DNA from: JACDAN01 sp963801855
GTDB lineage: Bacteria; Actinomycetota; Thermoleophilia; Gaiellales; Gaiellaceae
Reading direction: 5' to 3'
Assembly: GCA_963801855.1 (NCBI GenBank)
Contig: CAWDGK010000005.1
Span: forward strand, 496,001-560,000
Length of the DNA stretch: 64,000 bases
Part shown: piece after piece, positions 57,908 through 64,000 of the stretch
Position numbering within the stretch: position 1 is the first letter of the stretch
Layout: each line of letters starts with the position of its first letter
Translations under genes and position numbers: made by a program
The notes under the pieces: generated by a model
The model's input: only the letters and a program-made list of their open reading frames with translations
Databases searched by the model: none
Told to the model about the DNA's origin: nothing

Positions 57908-59500
57908 GTGGGCGCCAGGCGCGAGCGGTGGAGACGGATGCTCCAGGTGGGGAAGGTTGCCCGCAGCAGCAGCCTGCTCCGCGTCCTTCGCGAGGTCGGT
58001 GTTGCCGGAGAACGGCCCGCGACGCCCGAGGCGGCACGCGAGTTTCGACAGGCGCTCGAGGAGCTCGGCACCACCTATGTGAAGCTCGGCCAGCTCCTGT
58101 CCTCCCGGCCTGACCTGATGCCGGACGTCTACATCGAGGAGCTGACCCGTCTCGTCGACGAGGTCCCGCCCGTGCCCTTCTCGGAGATCGAGCCGGTGAT
58201 CCGGCGCTCGGTCGGGGAGAGCGCCTTCGCGAGCATCGACCCCGAGCCGCTGGCTGCCGCATCGATTGCCCAGATTCACAAGGCGCTGATGACCGACGGC
58301 CGCGAGGTCGTCGTGAAGGTTCGCCGTCCCGGAGTCCTCGAGCAGGCCAAGGTCGACCTCGACCTCCTGCGCTCGACGGCCGACTTCCTGGAGCGCCGAT
58401 CGGGGAAGGCTCAGATTCTCCAGGTCGCTGCCCTGGGCGAGGAGGTGGAGCAGCACCTTCTGGGGGAGCTCGACTTCACGGAGGAGGCGAACAACACCGA
58501 GCTCGTCGGCCGGATGTTCGCCGACCATCCGGACCTCGTCGTTCCTCAGGTGATCCAGCCGCACGTGACCGAGGAAGTCCTCGTCCTCGAGCACATCGAC
58601 GGGAAGCGGGTGGGCCCGGACCACGGGCTCGACGAGGAGCGGGCGGCACATCTGGCACGGGAGTTCTTCCGCGCCTACGTGCGCCAGGTCGCTGCAGAGG
58701 GGCTGTATCACGCCGACCCTCATCGCGGAAATGTCCTCGTCACGCCCGACGGGCGCCTCGCGCTCCTCGACTTCGGCCTCCTCGGCCGGCTCGACGAGGA
58801 CACGCGGGTGTCGATCGCCCAGTTGCTGCTCGCGATCGCGCAGAACCGCGGCGACGACGTCTCGGCCCTCATCCTCAGCCTCTCCCACACCACGCTCGAG
58901 TCGGACGAGCCGGCATTCGTCGCAGAGCTGAGACGGAAGCTTCCGCGCTACCACCACCGTCCTCTCTCGGGCATTCGAACCGGAGATGCGCTGGCGGATC
59001 TGCAGCGCATGACCGTCGCGTATTCCATCCGGCTTCCCACGAGCTTCGCCCTCGTAGGGAAGACGCTGTCGCAGGCCGACTCGATCGCCCGGACCCTCGA
59101 CCCGACCATGGATCCGATCGAGCTGCTCCGGGCGGACGCCCTCGAGCTGATGCTCCGCGAGGGCGAGAAGCGCCTCGCGCCAACCGAGTTCGCGAGTTAC
59201 GCGTTCACCCAGCTCGCGCCGCTCGCTCGGCTGCCACGCCGGATCGGGCAGTTGACCGACCGCCTGGAGGAAGGGACGTTTCGGATCGGCATCACACCGG
59301 CGAACCTCGGAGAGCTCGAAGGCGTCCTGCGCTCGGCTGCGAACCGCATCGGCGCCGCGATCATCGTTGCCGGCCTCCTCCTCGCTTCTGCCTGGATGGC
59401 GCGGGTCAACGAGGCGCTCTCGATCGTCGGTTTCGTTGTCGCATCTGCGCTCGGCCTCTACATGCTGTGGAAGATTTTGCGCACTCCGGGGTCTTTGTAG
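57908..59500 (+). CDS. UbiB/ABC1/AarF-family atypical kinase
   Basis: 530 aa, GTG start. The family motifs are complete: KxGQ in YVKLGQLLSSRPDLMP (about 58-73), the Ala-rich loop EPLAAASIAQIHKA, the catalytic HADPHRGNVLV, and LALLDFGLLGRL. Two C-terminal membrane helices (GAAIIVAGLLLASAWMA, LSIVGFVVASALGLYMLW) match UbiB membership. These proteins use ATP to help isoprenoid-quinone or lipid metabolism at the membrane. Repeat copy 3 lies just upstream, and two hairpins follow the stop. Nothing ties it to the upstream peptide locus except adjacency. Confidence 0.9.
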   Translation: MGARRERWRRMLQVGKVARSSSLLRVLREVGVAGERPATPEAAREFRQALEELGTTYVKLGQLLSSRPDLMPDVYIEELTRLVDEVPPVPFSEIEPVIRRSVGESAFASIDPEPLAAASIAQIHKALMTDGREVVVKVRRPGVLEQAKVDLDLLRSTADFLERRSGKAQILQVAALGEEVEQHLLGELDFTEEANNTELVGRMFADHPDLVVPQVIQPHVTEEVLVLEHIDGKRVGPDHGLDEERAAHLAREFFRAYVRQVAAEGLYHADPHRGNVLVTPDGRLALLDFGLLGRLDEDTRVSIAQLLLAIAQNRGDDVSALILSLSHTTLESDEPAFVAELRRKLPRYHHRPLSGIRTGDALADLQRMTVAYSIRLPTSFALVGKTLSQADSIARTLDPTMDPIELLRADALELMLREGEKRLAPTEFASYAFTQLAPLARLPRRIGQLTDRLEEGTFRIGITPANLGELEGVLRSAANRIGAAIIVAGLLLASAWMARVNEALSIVGFVVASALGLYMLWKILRTPGSL

Positions 59501-59553
59501 GAGAGGAGGTTTGGTTGTCGAAGTGCGGTTCGGCAACCAAGCTCCTCCTCTCC
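59500..59553 (+). other. Long hairpin directly after the UbiB-like gene
   Basis: GGAGAGGAG (from the last base of the stop codon) pairs with CTCCTCTCC (59545-59553), and inside it TTGGTTG pairs with CAACCAA; the loop contains CGAA/TTCG that can pair again. No T-run follows, so it may protect the 3' end or affect readthrough rather than terminate. Confidence 0.6.
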
Positions 59554-59561
59554 CCGAACAT

Positions 59562-59596
59562 GCGACGGCGGCCCGAAGGGCCGCCGTCGCTTTCTT
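59562..59596 (+). terminator. Intrinsic terminator after the UbiB-like gene
   Basis: Arms GCGACGGCGGCCC (59562-59574) and GGGCCGCCGTCGC (59578-59590) with a GAA loop, followed by TTTCTT. A perfect 13-bp stem and T-rich tail make a strong rho-independent terminator between the kinase and selD. Confidence 0.85.
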
Positions 59597-59627
59597 CGTG
59601 TCGATCGGGTAAAACCGTCTCGGCCGT

Positions 59628-59653
59628 GGAATAGGCCCTAGAGGTTCCGCGTT
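59628..59653 (+). promoter_or_regulatory. Possible SigR-type promoter at the selD start
   Basis: GGAAT at 59628-59632, 18 nt, GTT at 59651-59653, matching the promoter of the sigma operon at 1882. However, the start point would fall inside the annotated selD start, so either selD begins further in or the match is chance. Confidence 0.3.
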
Positions 59654-60734
59654 GACCGCACCAAGCACGGTCGGCACCATTCGCGAGGCACGGAGGCTCC
59701 CCCTGGAAACCGCCCAGATCAAACTGACCGATCTCGCCTCGTGCGGCGGCTGCGCGGCGAAGTACTCGGCCGCGCGGCTCGAGGAGCTCTTGCGCGGGTT
59801 CGTACCCGTCGACTCGGAGAATCTCCTGGTCGGATTGGCGCCGGCGGACGACGCCGCCGTCTACAAGCTGGACGACGAGCGCGCGATCATCTTCACGCTC
59901 GACTTCTTCCCACCCGTCGTCGACGACCCGAGTGACTACGGGGCGATCGCAGCGACGAACGCGCTCAACGACGTCTTCGCGATGGGCGGCACGCCGCTGA
60001 TGGCGCTTTCGATCGCGGCGTTCCCGGAGTCGCTCCCGACGGAGATGCTCGGGGCGATCTTCGCGGCGGCTTCCGAGCAGGTTCGGGTGGCGGGCGGAAT
60101 CCTGGCGGGCGGCCACACGATTCGTGACGAGGAGCCGAAGTACGGCCTCGCCGTCGTGGGGACTGTCCATCCCGACGGGATCTGGCCGAAGAACGGCGCG
60201 AAGCCCGGCGACTCGGTCTTCCTGACGAAGCCGCTCGGCACCGGTCTGATCATGTCCGGATACAAGCTCGGCGACGCCGGCACGCAACAGCTCGAGCGGG
60301 CGGTGCGCTGGATGAGGACGCTGAACATGGACGCCGCCTCGGCTCTCCGCAGCCTCGAGCCGAACGCCGTCACCGACGTCACCGGTTTCGGGCTCTTCGG
60401 GCATGCCCACGAGGTCGCCGACAGGAGCGGCGTTCGCATCCGGCTCGAGTCAGAGCGCTTCCCGGCGATCGACGGCGCGCTCGACCTGGCGCGCAAGGGC
60501 GTGCGAACGAGCGGCGATCCGCGCAATCGGGAGTTCGCAGGCCCGCACCTTCAGCTCGGTGAGGTTCCGGAGGCGCTGACCGCCCTCGCATTCGATCCGC
60601 AGACGGCGGGCGGCCTGCTCGTCACGGTTCCAGCGGACAAGGGCCCGGTGCTCGAGGCCGACTTCGAGTCCAAGAAGCTCTTCCTGCGGCGCGTGGGCCG
60701 GGTCGAGGAGGGCTCCGGAGTCGTCGTGGAATGA
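59652..60734 (+). CDS. selD: Selenide, water dikinase
   Basis: 360 aa from TTG 59652, with GAGG 7 nt upstream. The active-site region is LASCGGCAAKYSAA, with cysteine where some organisms have selenocysteine. Further marks are DDAAVYKL, the FTLDFFPPVVDDPSDYGAIA metal/ATP segment, AMGGTPLMALSIAAFP, GGHTIRDEEPKYGLAV, and VTDVTGFGLFGHAHE. SelD makes selenophosphate from selenide and ATP for selenocysteine, selenouridine or selenium-containing molybdenum enzymes. No selA, selB or selC is in the window. It overlaps the next gene by 4 bp and heads an operon of at least five genes. Confidence 0.92.
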   Translation: MTAPSTVGTIREARRLPLETAQIKLTDLASCGGCAAKYSAARLEELLRGFVPVDSENLLVGLAPADDAAVYKLDDERAIIFTLDFFPPVVDDPSDYGAIAATNALNDVFAMGGTPLMALSIAAFPESLPTEMLGAIFAAASEQVRVAGGILAGGHTIRDEEPKYGLAVVGTVHPDGIWPKNGAKPGDSVFLTKPLGTGLIMSGYKLGDAGTQQLERAVRWMRTLNMDAASALRSLEPNAVTDVTGFGLFGHAHEVADRSGVRIRLESERFPAIDGALDLARKGVRTSGDPRNREFAGPHLQLGEVPEALTALAFDPQTAGGLLVTVPADKGPVLEADFESKKLFLRRVGRVEEGSGVVVE

Positions 60735-61258
60735 CCCGTGGGATGATCCACGGGCGGTTCCAGCCGTTTCATCTGGGACACCTCGAGTATCTGCGCGGCG
60801 CCGCAGAGCGCGCGGACGAGATCTTCGTCGGCATCACCAACCCCGATCCCCTGCGGATCCTGCCGGAGCCGAGTGACCCGCTCAGGCACCTGCCGGAGTC
60901 GAACCCGTGGACGTACGCAGAGCGTCTGCTCATGGTGAAGGCGGCCGCCGGAGATCTCGGCCTCGACCCCACCCGCGTCCACGTCGTCCCGTTCCCGGTC
61001 AACGAGCCGGAGCTGTGGGCGGCGTACGTCCCCGACGGAGCGACGCAGTACATCCGGCTCTTCTCGGAATGGGGAGGGACGAAGCTCGACAGGATGCGGG
61101 ACGCGGGCTACGAGGTGATCGTCCTCGACGAGGGCGCGGAGAAGCAGGTGTCGGGCGCCGACGTGCGTGAGGCGCTGCGCGGTGGCGGAGACTGGGAGCT
61201 GCTGGTGCCTCCCGGAGTCGCACGGGTCATCCGGTCGCTCGAACGCGTCCAGGTCTAG
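60731..61258 (+). CDS. Nicotinamide-nucleotide adenylyltransferase-like protein (NadM type)
   Basis: 175 aa, ATG overlapping the selD stop. The nucleotidyltransferase signature GMIHGRFQPFHLGHLEYL contains GRFQPxHxGH, and the C-terminal KQVSGADVREALRGG matches the ISGTxVR motif. WTYAERLLMVKAAAGDLGLD and FPVNEPELWAAYVPDG follow the archaeal NadM pattern. It would join NMN and ATP to make NAD+. Bacterial NadD is unrelated, so this may be a second route or an enzyme for another nucleotide. Confidence 0.82.
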   Translation: MTRGMIHGRFQPFHLGHLEYLRGAAERADEIFVGITNPDPLRILPEPSDPLRHLPESNPWTYAERLLMVKAAAGDLGLDPTRVHVVPFPVNEPELWAAYVPDGATQYIRLFSEWGGTKLDRMRDAGYEVIVLDEGAEKQVSGADVREALRGGGDWELLVPPGVARVIRSLERVQV

Positions 61259-61268
61259 CCTCTCGTCC

Positions 61269-62510
61269 GTGTATCCGATCGTCGTCGTCCTGCTGGACGG
61301 GCTGGGAGACCGCGCGCATGCGAGCCTCGGCGGGCGCACCGCCAACGAGGCCGGGGCGACGCCGAACCTCGACGCCCTGGCGGCAGCAGGCTCTTGCGGC
61401 GTTCTCTACGCGGTCGGGCCGGGCCGGGCGCCGTCCAGCGAGGTCGCGCACTGGTCGATGCTCGGCTACCGGCCGGAGGAGTTCCCGGGCCGAGCGGTGC
61501 TCGAGGCTCTCGGCGCCGGGCAGGAGGTCGACGCCGACGACGTTTTCGCCTTTGCCGCCCTGCGGCCGGCCGAGGAGCGGGACGGCGCGCTCTGGCTGAC
61601 CGGGAGGCCCGGGGGCGGAGACGAGGTGGTCTCGCTCGTCGAGCGCTGCGCCGAAATGGAGGTCGACGGGCTCCGATTCCGGCTGGCTCACGTCGGTCGC
61701 GGAGAGGCGATCCTTCGCGTGTCGGGAGGTGCCGACGATCGCGTGACCGACTCGGACGCGTTCTTTCGAGACAGGTATCCGGTTCTGCGCCCGCAACCCC
61801 TTGCCCCCGAGGCCGAGCGGACCGCCCGAGCGGCGGAGAAGTGGACGAGTCTCGTGCGCGACCGACTCACCGGCGAGCGCTTCAACGTGATCACGCTCAA
61901 GTGGTGGGGCCGGGTCCGGCCCGCTCCGAGCTTCGAGGAGCGCCACGGGTTGAGCGGCTCGTTCATCGCGGCCTCCAGATTCATGCACGGGCTTGCGCGA
62001 GCCGTCGGCCTCGAGGCGGTCGAGGCGGGGGAAACCGACGATCCGACGGCCGACCTCCGCAAGCGCGTCGACTCGATCCACGAGCGGCTCGACGCGGGGG
62101 ACACGTTCACGTTCGTGCATCTCAAGGCCGCCGACGAGGCAGGCCACACGAAGGACCCGGCGATCAAGCAGCGGACGATCGAGGCGCTCGACGCCGCACT
62201 CGGGGAGCTGCCGACCGAGCAAGCCGTCGTCTGCGTCACCGGCGACCATGCGACCCCCGCCTATCCGGAGGTGATCCACTCCGGCGATCCTGTCCCGCTC
62301 ATCGTCGCCGGCCCCGGCGTGCGGGCGGACGGAGTGAGGTCGTTCGGAGAGATCGACTGCGCCGCCGGCATCCTCGGGCACCTGCGCGGCCCGGACCTGA
62401 TGCCTGTCCTCCTCAATGCGGCCGACAGGCCGCTCTTTCTCGGCTCCCGACCGACGCCGTTCTCCGGTGCCGACGGGTACCCGTCGATCCTCGAGCCGCT
62501 TCGCCCGTGA
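61269..62510 (+). CDS. apgM: Cofactor-independent phosphoglycerate mutase, archaeal type
   Basis: 413 aa, GTG start 11 nt after the previous stop. The alkaline-phosphatase-like fold shows VVVLLDGLGDRAHASLGGRT, AGATPNLDALAAAGSCGVLY, the serine of GRAPSSEVAHWSMLGYRPEE, and GRAVLEALGAG. Late metal ligands are in FVHLKAADEAGHTKD and CVTGDHATP. This matches archaeal-type iPGM (ApgM), which interconverts 3- and 2-phosphoglycerate with divalent metals. Related phosphonoacetate or phosphopentomutase activities are possible but less likely. Confidence 0.82.
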   Translation: MYPIVVVLLDGLGDRAHASLGGRTANEAGATPNLDALAAAGSCGVLYAVGPGRAPSSEVAHWSMLGYRPEEFPGRAVLEALGAGQEVDADDVFAFAALRPAEERDGALWLTGRPGGGDEVVSLVERCAEMEVDGLRFRLAHVGRGEAILRVSGGADDRVTDSDAFFRDRYPVLRPQPLAPEAERTARAAEKWTSLVRDRLTGERFNVITLKWWGRVRPAPSFEERHGLSGSFIAASRFMHGLARAVGLEAVEAGETDDPTADLRKRVDSIHERLDAGDTFTFVHLKAADEAGHTKDPAIKQRTIEALDAALGELPTEQAVVCVTGDHATPAYPEVIHSGDPVPLIVAGPGVRADGVRSFGEIDCAAGILGHLRGPDLMPVLLNAADRPLFLGSRPTPFSGADGYPSILEPLRP

Positions 62511-63382
62511 GGGTCGTTGAGGGACACATCCCGTTCCGCGGGCTCAAGACCTGGTACCGGGACATCGGGCCCGAGGACAGCATCCCGCTCGTCTGCCTCC
62601 ACGGCGGGCCCGGCTCCACCCACCACTACTTCCAGCCACTGGAGGAGTTGGCTGCGGAGGGCCGGCGTGTCGTGCTCTACGACCAGCTCGGGTGCGGCAG
62701 CTCCGACCGGCCGGACGACGAGGCTCTCTGGACGGTCGATCTCTTCCTGGACGAGCTTCGGACCCTGCGCGACGCACTCGGGCTCGACCGGGTCCACCTC
62801 CTCGGCACTTCATGGGGCGCGATGCTTGCGATCGAGTACGCCCTGACCCAGCCGGAGGGGCTCGTGAGCCTCGGGCTCAACTCGCCGCCGACTGCGGCGG
62901 AGACCTGGATGGCCGAGGCCGCCCGCCTGCGAGACGAGCTTCCCGAGCACCATCGCCGCGCGCTCGCCGAGCACGAGGCTGCCGGAACCCGGGACCACCC
63001 TGAGTACAAGGCGGCCGAGGACGAGTTCTGGCGCCGTCACATCTGCCTCCTCGATCCACCGCCCGACTTCATCCAGCGGGGCCGCGCCGAGAGAGGCAAG
63101 CAGGTCTACGACACGCTCTGGGGAGTCGCCGAATGGAATGCCAACGGCAGGCTGCAGCACTGGGACGTGAGGGATCGCCTCGGGGAGATCCGGGTCCCGA
63201 CCCTCGTCACCTCCGGGCTCTACGACGAGTGCACGCCAATCCTGGCCGAGGAGGCGCAACGCCTCATTCCGGGCGCAGAGCGAGTCCTCTTCGAGGAGAG
63301 CTCGCATTCGGCGTACGCGGAGGAGCCCGAGCGCTTCCGTGAGGTGCTGTCGGACTTCCTCGATCGCGCGGAGGCCGGTTGA
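62507..63382 (+). CDS. Proline iminopeptidase-family alpha/beta hydrolase
   Basis: 291 aa, GTG start overlapping the mutase stop. The S33 marks are LVCLHGGPGSTHHYFQPLEE, VVLYDQLGCGSSDRP, and the nucleophile elbow LLGTSWGAMLAIEYAL. The later aspartate is in LVTSGLYDECTPI and the histidine in EESSHSAYAEEP. The DQxGxGxS motif is specific to prolyl aminopeptidases, which release N-terminal proline. The cap domain is of normal size. It overlaps heme A synthase by 4 bp. Confidence 0.9.
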   Translation: MRVVEGHIPFRGLKTWYRDIGPEDSIPLVCLHGGPGSTHHYFQPLEELAAEGRRVVLYDQLGCGSSDRPDDEALWTVDLFLDELRTLRDALGLDRVHLLGTSWGAMLAIEYALTQPEGLVSLGLNSPPTAAETWMAEAARLRDELPEHHRRALAEHEAAGTRDHPEYKAAEDEFWRRHICLLDPPPDFIQRGRAERGKQVYDTLWGVAEWNANGRLQHWDVRDRLGEIRVPTLVTSGLYDECTPILAEEAQRLIPGAERVLFEESSHSAYAEEPERFREVLSDFLDRAEAG

Positions 63383-64000
63383 CACCCAGACGCTTCCGCC
63401 TCCTGGCCGCGGCGACCGTTCTCTCCCTCTACGCGATCATCATCACGGGCTCGCTCGTCCGGCTCACCGGCTCGGGCCTGGGCTGTGAAGGGTGGCCGGG
63501 CTGCGAGGAGGGCGCGTTCTTCCCGGCCGCAGACTCCCATGCCTTCATCGAGTTCGGGAACCGCGTCTTCGGGATCTTTCCGATCACCTTCTCGATCGTG
63601 ACCGCCTGGGCGGCCCGAAAGCTCCCGCGGTGGCTCTTCCTGACCGCGCTGGCGGTCGCAGTCCTCACCGTGGCGGAAGCGCCGCTCGGGCTCGCGACGA
63701 TCCGCTACGACCTTCCGCCCGAGATGGTCTCGGTGCATTTTCTCGTTGCGCTCCTCGCCCTGGGAGGCGCAATCGTGGTCCTCGTCGAGGCGATCGGACG
63801 GGAGCGCGGAACGGCCGGCATCGACTTTCCCCACGAGCTCCGTGTCGGAGGAGTCGTGCTCGCCCTGGCCTGCCTGGGGCTCGTCGTCACCGGGACGCTC
63901 GTCACGGGTGCAGGCCCGCACTCGGGCGATCCGGACGTGATCCATCGTCTCTGGTCGCTGCCGGACGCGCTCTACGTTCACGTCCGCATCACTGCGGTCT
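63379..64000 (+). CDS. ctaA: Heme A synthase, N-terminal part (CtaA/COX15; runs off the window)
   Basis: At least 207 aa, starting at TTG 63379 (TTGA overlap with the previous stop). The first helix is LLAAATVLSLYAIIITGSLV, followed by RLTGSGLGCEGWPGC, whose cysteine pair is typical of Gram-positive CtaA, and the heme-ligand region SHAFIEFGNRVFG. Four more helices follow, with a second histidine in EMVSVHFLVALLALGG and GAGPHSGD. It oxidises the methyl group of heme O to give heme A for cytochrome oxidase. The gene is cut by the window end. Confidence 0.9.
   Translation, partial: MTPRRFRLLAAATVLSLYAIIITGSLVRLTGSGLGCEGWPGCEEGAFFPAADSHAFIEFGNRVFGIFPITFSIVTAWAARKLPRWLFLTALAVAVLTVAEAPLGLATIRYDLPPEMVSVHFLVALLALGGAIVVLVEAIGRERGTAGIDFPHELRVGGVVLALACLGLVVTGTLVTGAGPHSGDPDVIHRLWSLPDALYVHVRITAV

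Noticed and set aside
59500..59600. Possible tRNA-Sec gene before selD.
   Set aside because: The hairpin has no acceptor, D- or T-arm layout and no TTCGA-type T-loop; it is a simple stem followed by a terminator.

Overview
The window is uniformly GC-rich (roughly two thirds G+C by eye), tightly packed, and full of 4-bp ATGA/GTGA stop-start overlaps. The gene content fits an actinobacterium, most likely a Thermoleophilia/Gaiellales-type lineage: an ECF sigma factor with a SigR-type autoregulatory promoter and a zinc anti-sigma partner, two large LuxR-family ATPases, an Xre-TPR regulator, a heme A synthase and a CSLREA-type beta-helix surface protein. The taxonomic assignment is inference. No rRNA, tRNA, CRISPR array, insertion sequence or phage gene was found.

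Layout. 1-3.5 kb: end of a LysE exporter, a YbdK-type ligase, a small metal-binding protein, and a sigma/anti-sigma pair. 3.5-10 kb (minus strand): MobA-like nucleotidyltransferase, lytic transglycosylase, lipoprotein cyclophilin, and a three-subunit molybdenum hydroxylase whose FAD subunit has the extra cysteines of PaoB/YagS, preceded by an amidohydrolase. 10-23 kb: one giant (about 4,290 aa) secreted beta-helix protein with a DUF4242-like gene just upstream. 23-28.7 kb: two tandem LuxR-type ATPase regulators, the first broken and the second intact. 28.8-46 kb: a housekeeping mixture (M24 and M16 peptidases, acetyl-CoA synthetase, SIS protein, thioesterase, TPM-domain protein, epimerase, class V aminotransferase, esterase, OsmC, Mug glycosylase, cupin, NAD synthetase). 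46-55.5 kb: SDR, KhtU/KhtT-like cation/proton antiporter, a second acyl-CoA synthetase, and divergent MMPL and MFS exporters with a TetR regulator. 55.5-58 kb: a non-coding-rich zone around an Xre-TPR regulator followed 8 nt later by a 34-codon secretable-looking peptide gene. 58-64 kb: UbiB-like kinase, selD, NadM-like adenylyltransferase, archaeal-type phosphoglycerate mutase, proline iminopeptidase and the start of heme A synthase.

The most interesting locus is 55.8-57.9 kb. The receptor-plus-propeptide order (HTH-TPR protein, then a short ORF with a basic-hydrophobic N-terminus and an aromatic C-terminal tail) resembles RRNPP peptide quorum sensing of Firmicutes but sits in an actinobacterial context. 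Around it are a divergent short transcription unit with a near-consensus promoter and a strong intrinsic terminator, and two of three copies of a dispersed repeat whose hairpins differ in sequence but keep their base pairing.

Caveat. Many genes between 5 and 55.5 kb are interrupted by single-base frameshifts, often in short G or C runs, that leave the conserved protein intact in the neighbouring frame. I read most of these as assembly errors and give full spans for the genes.
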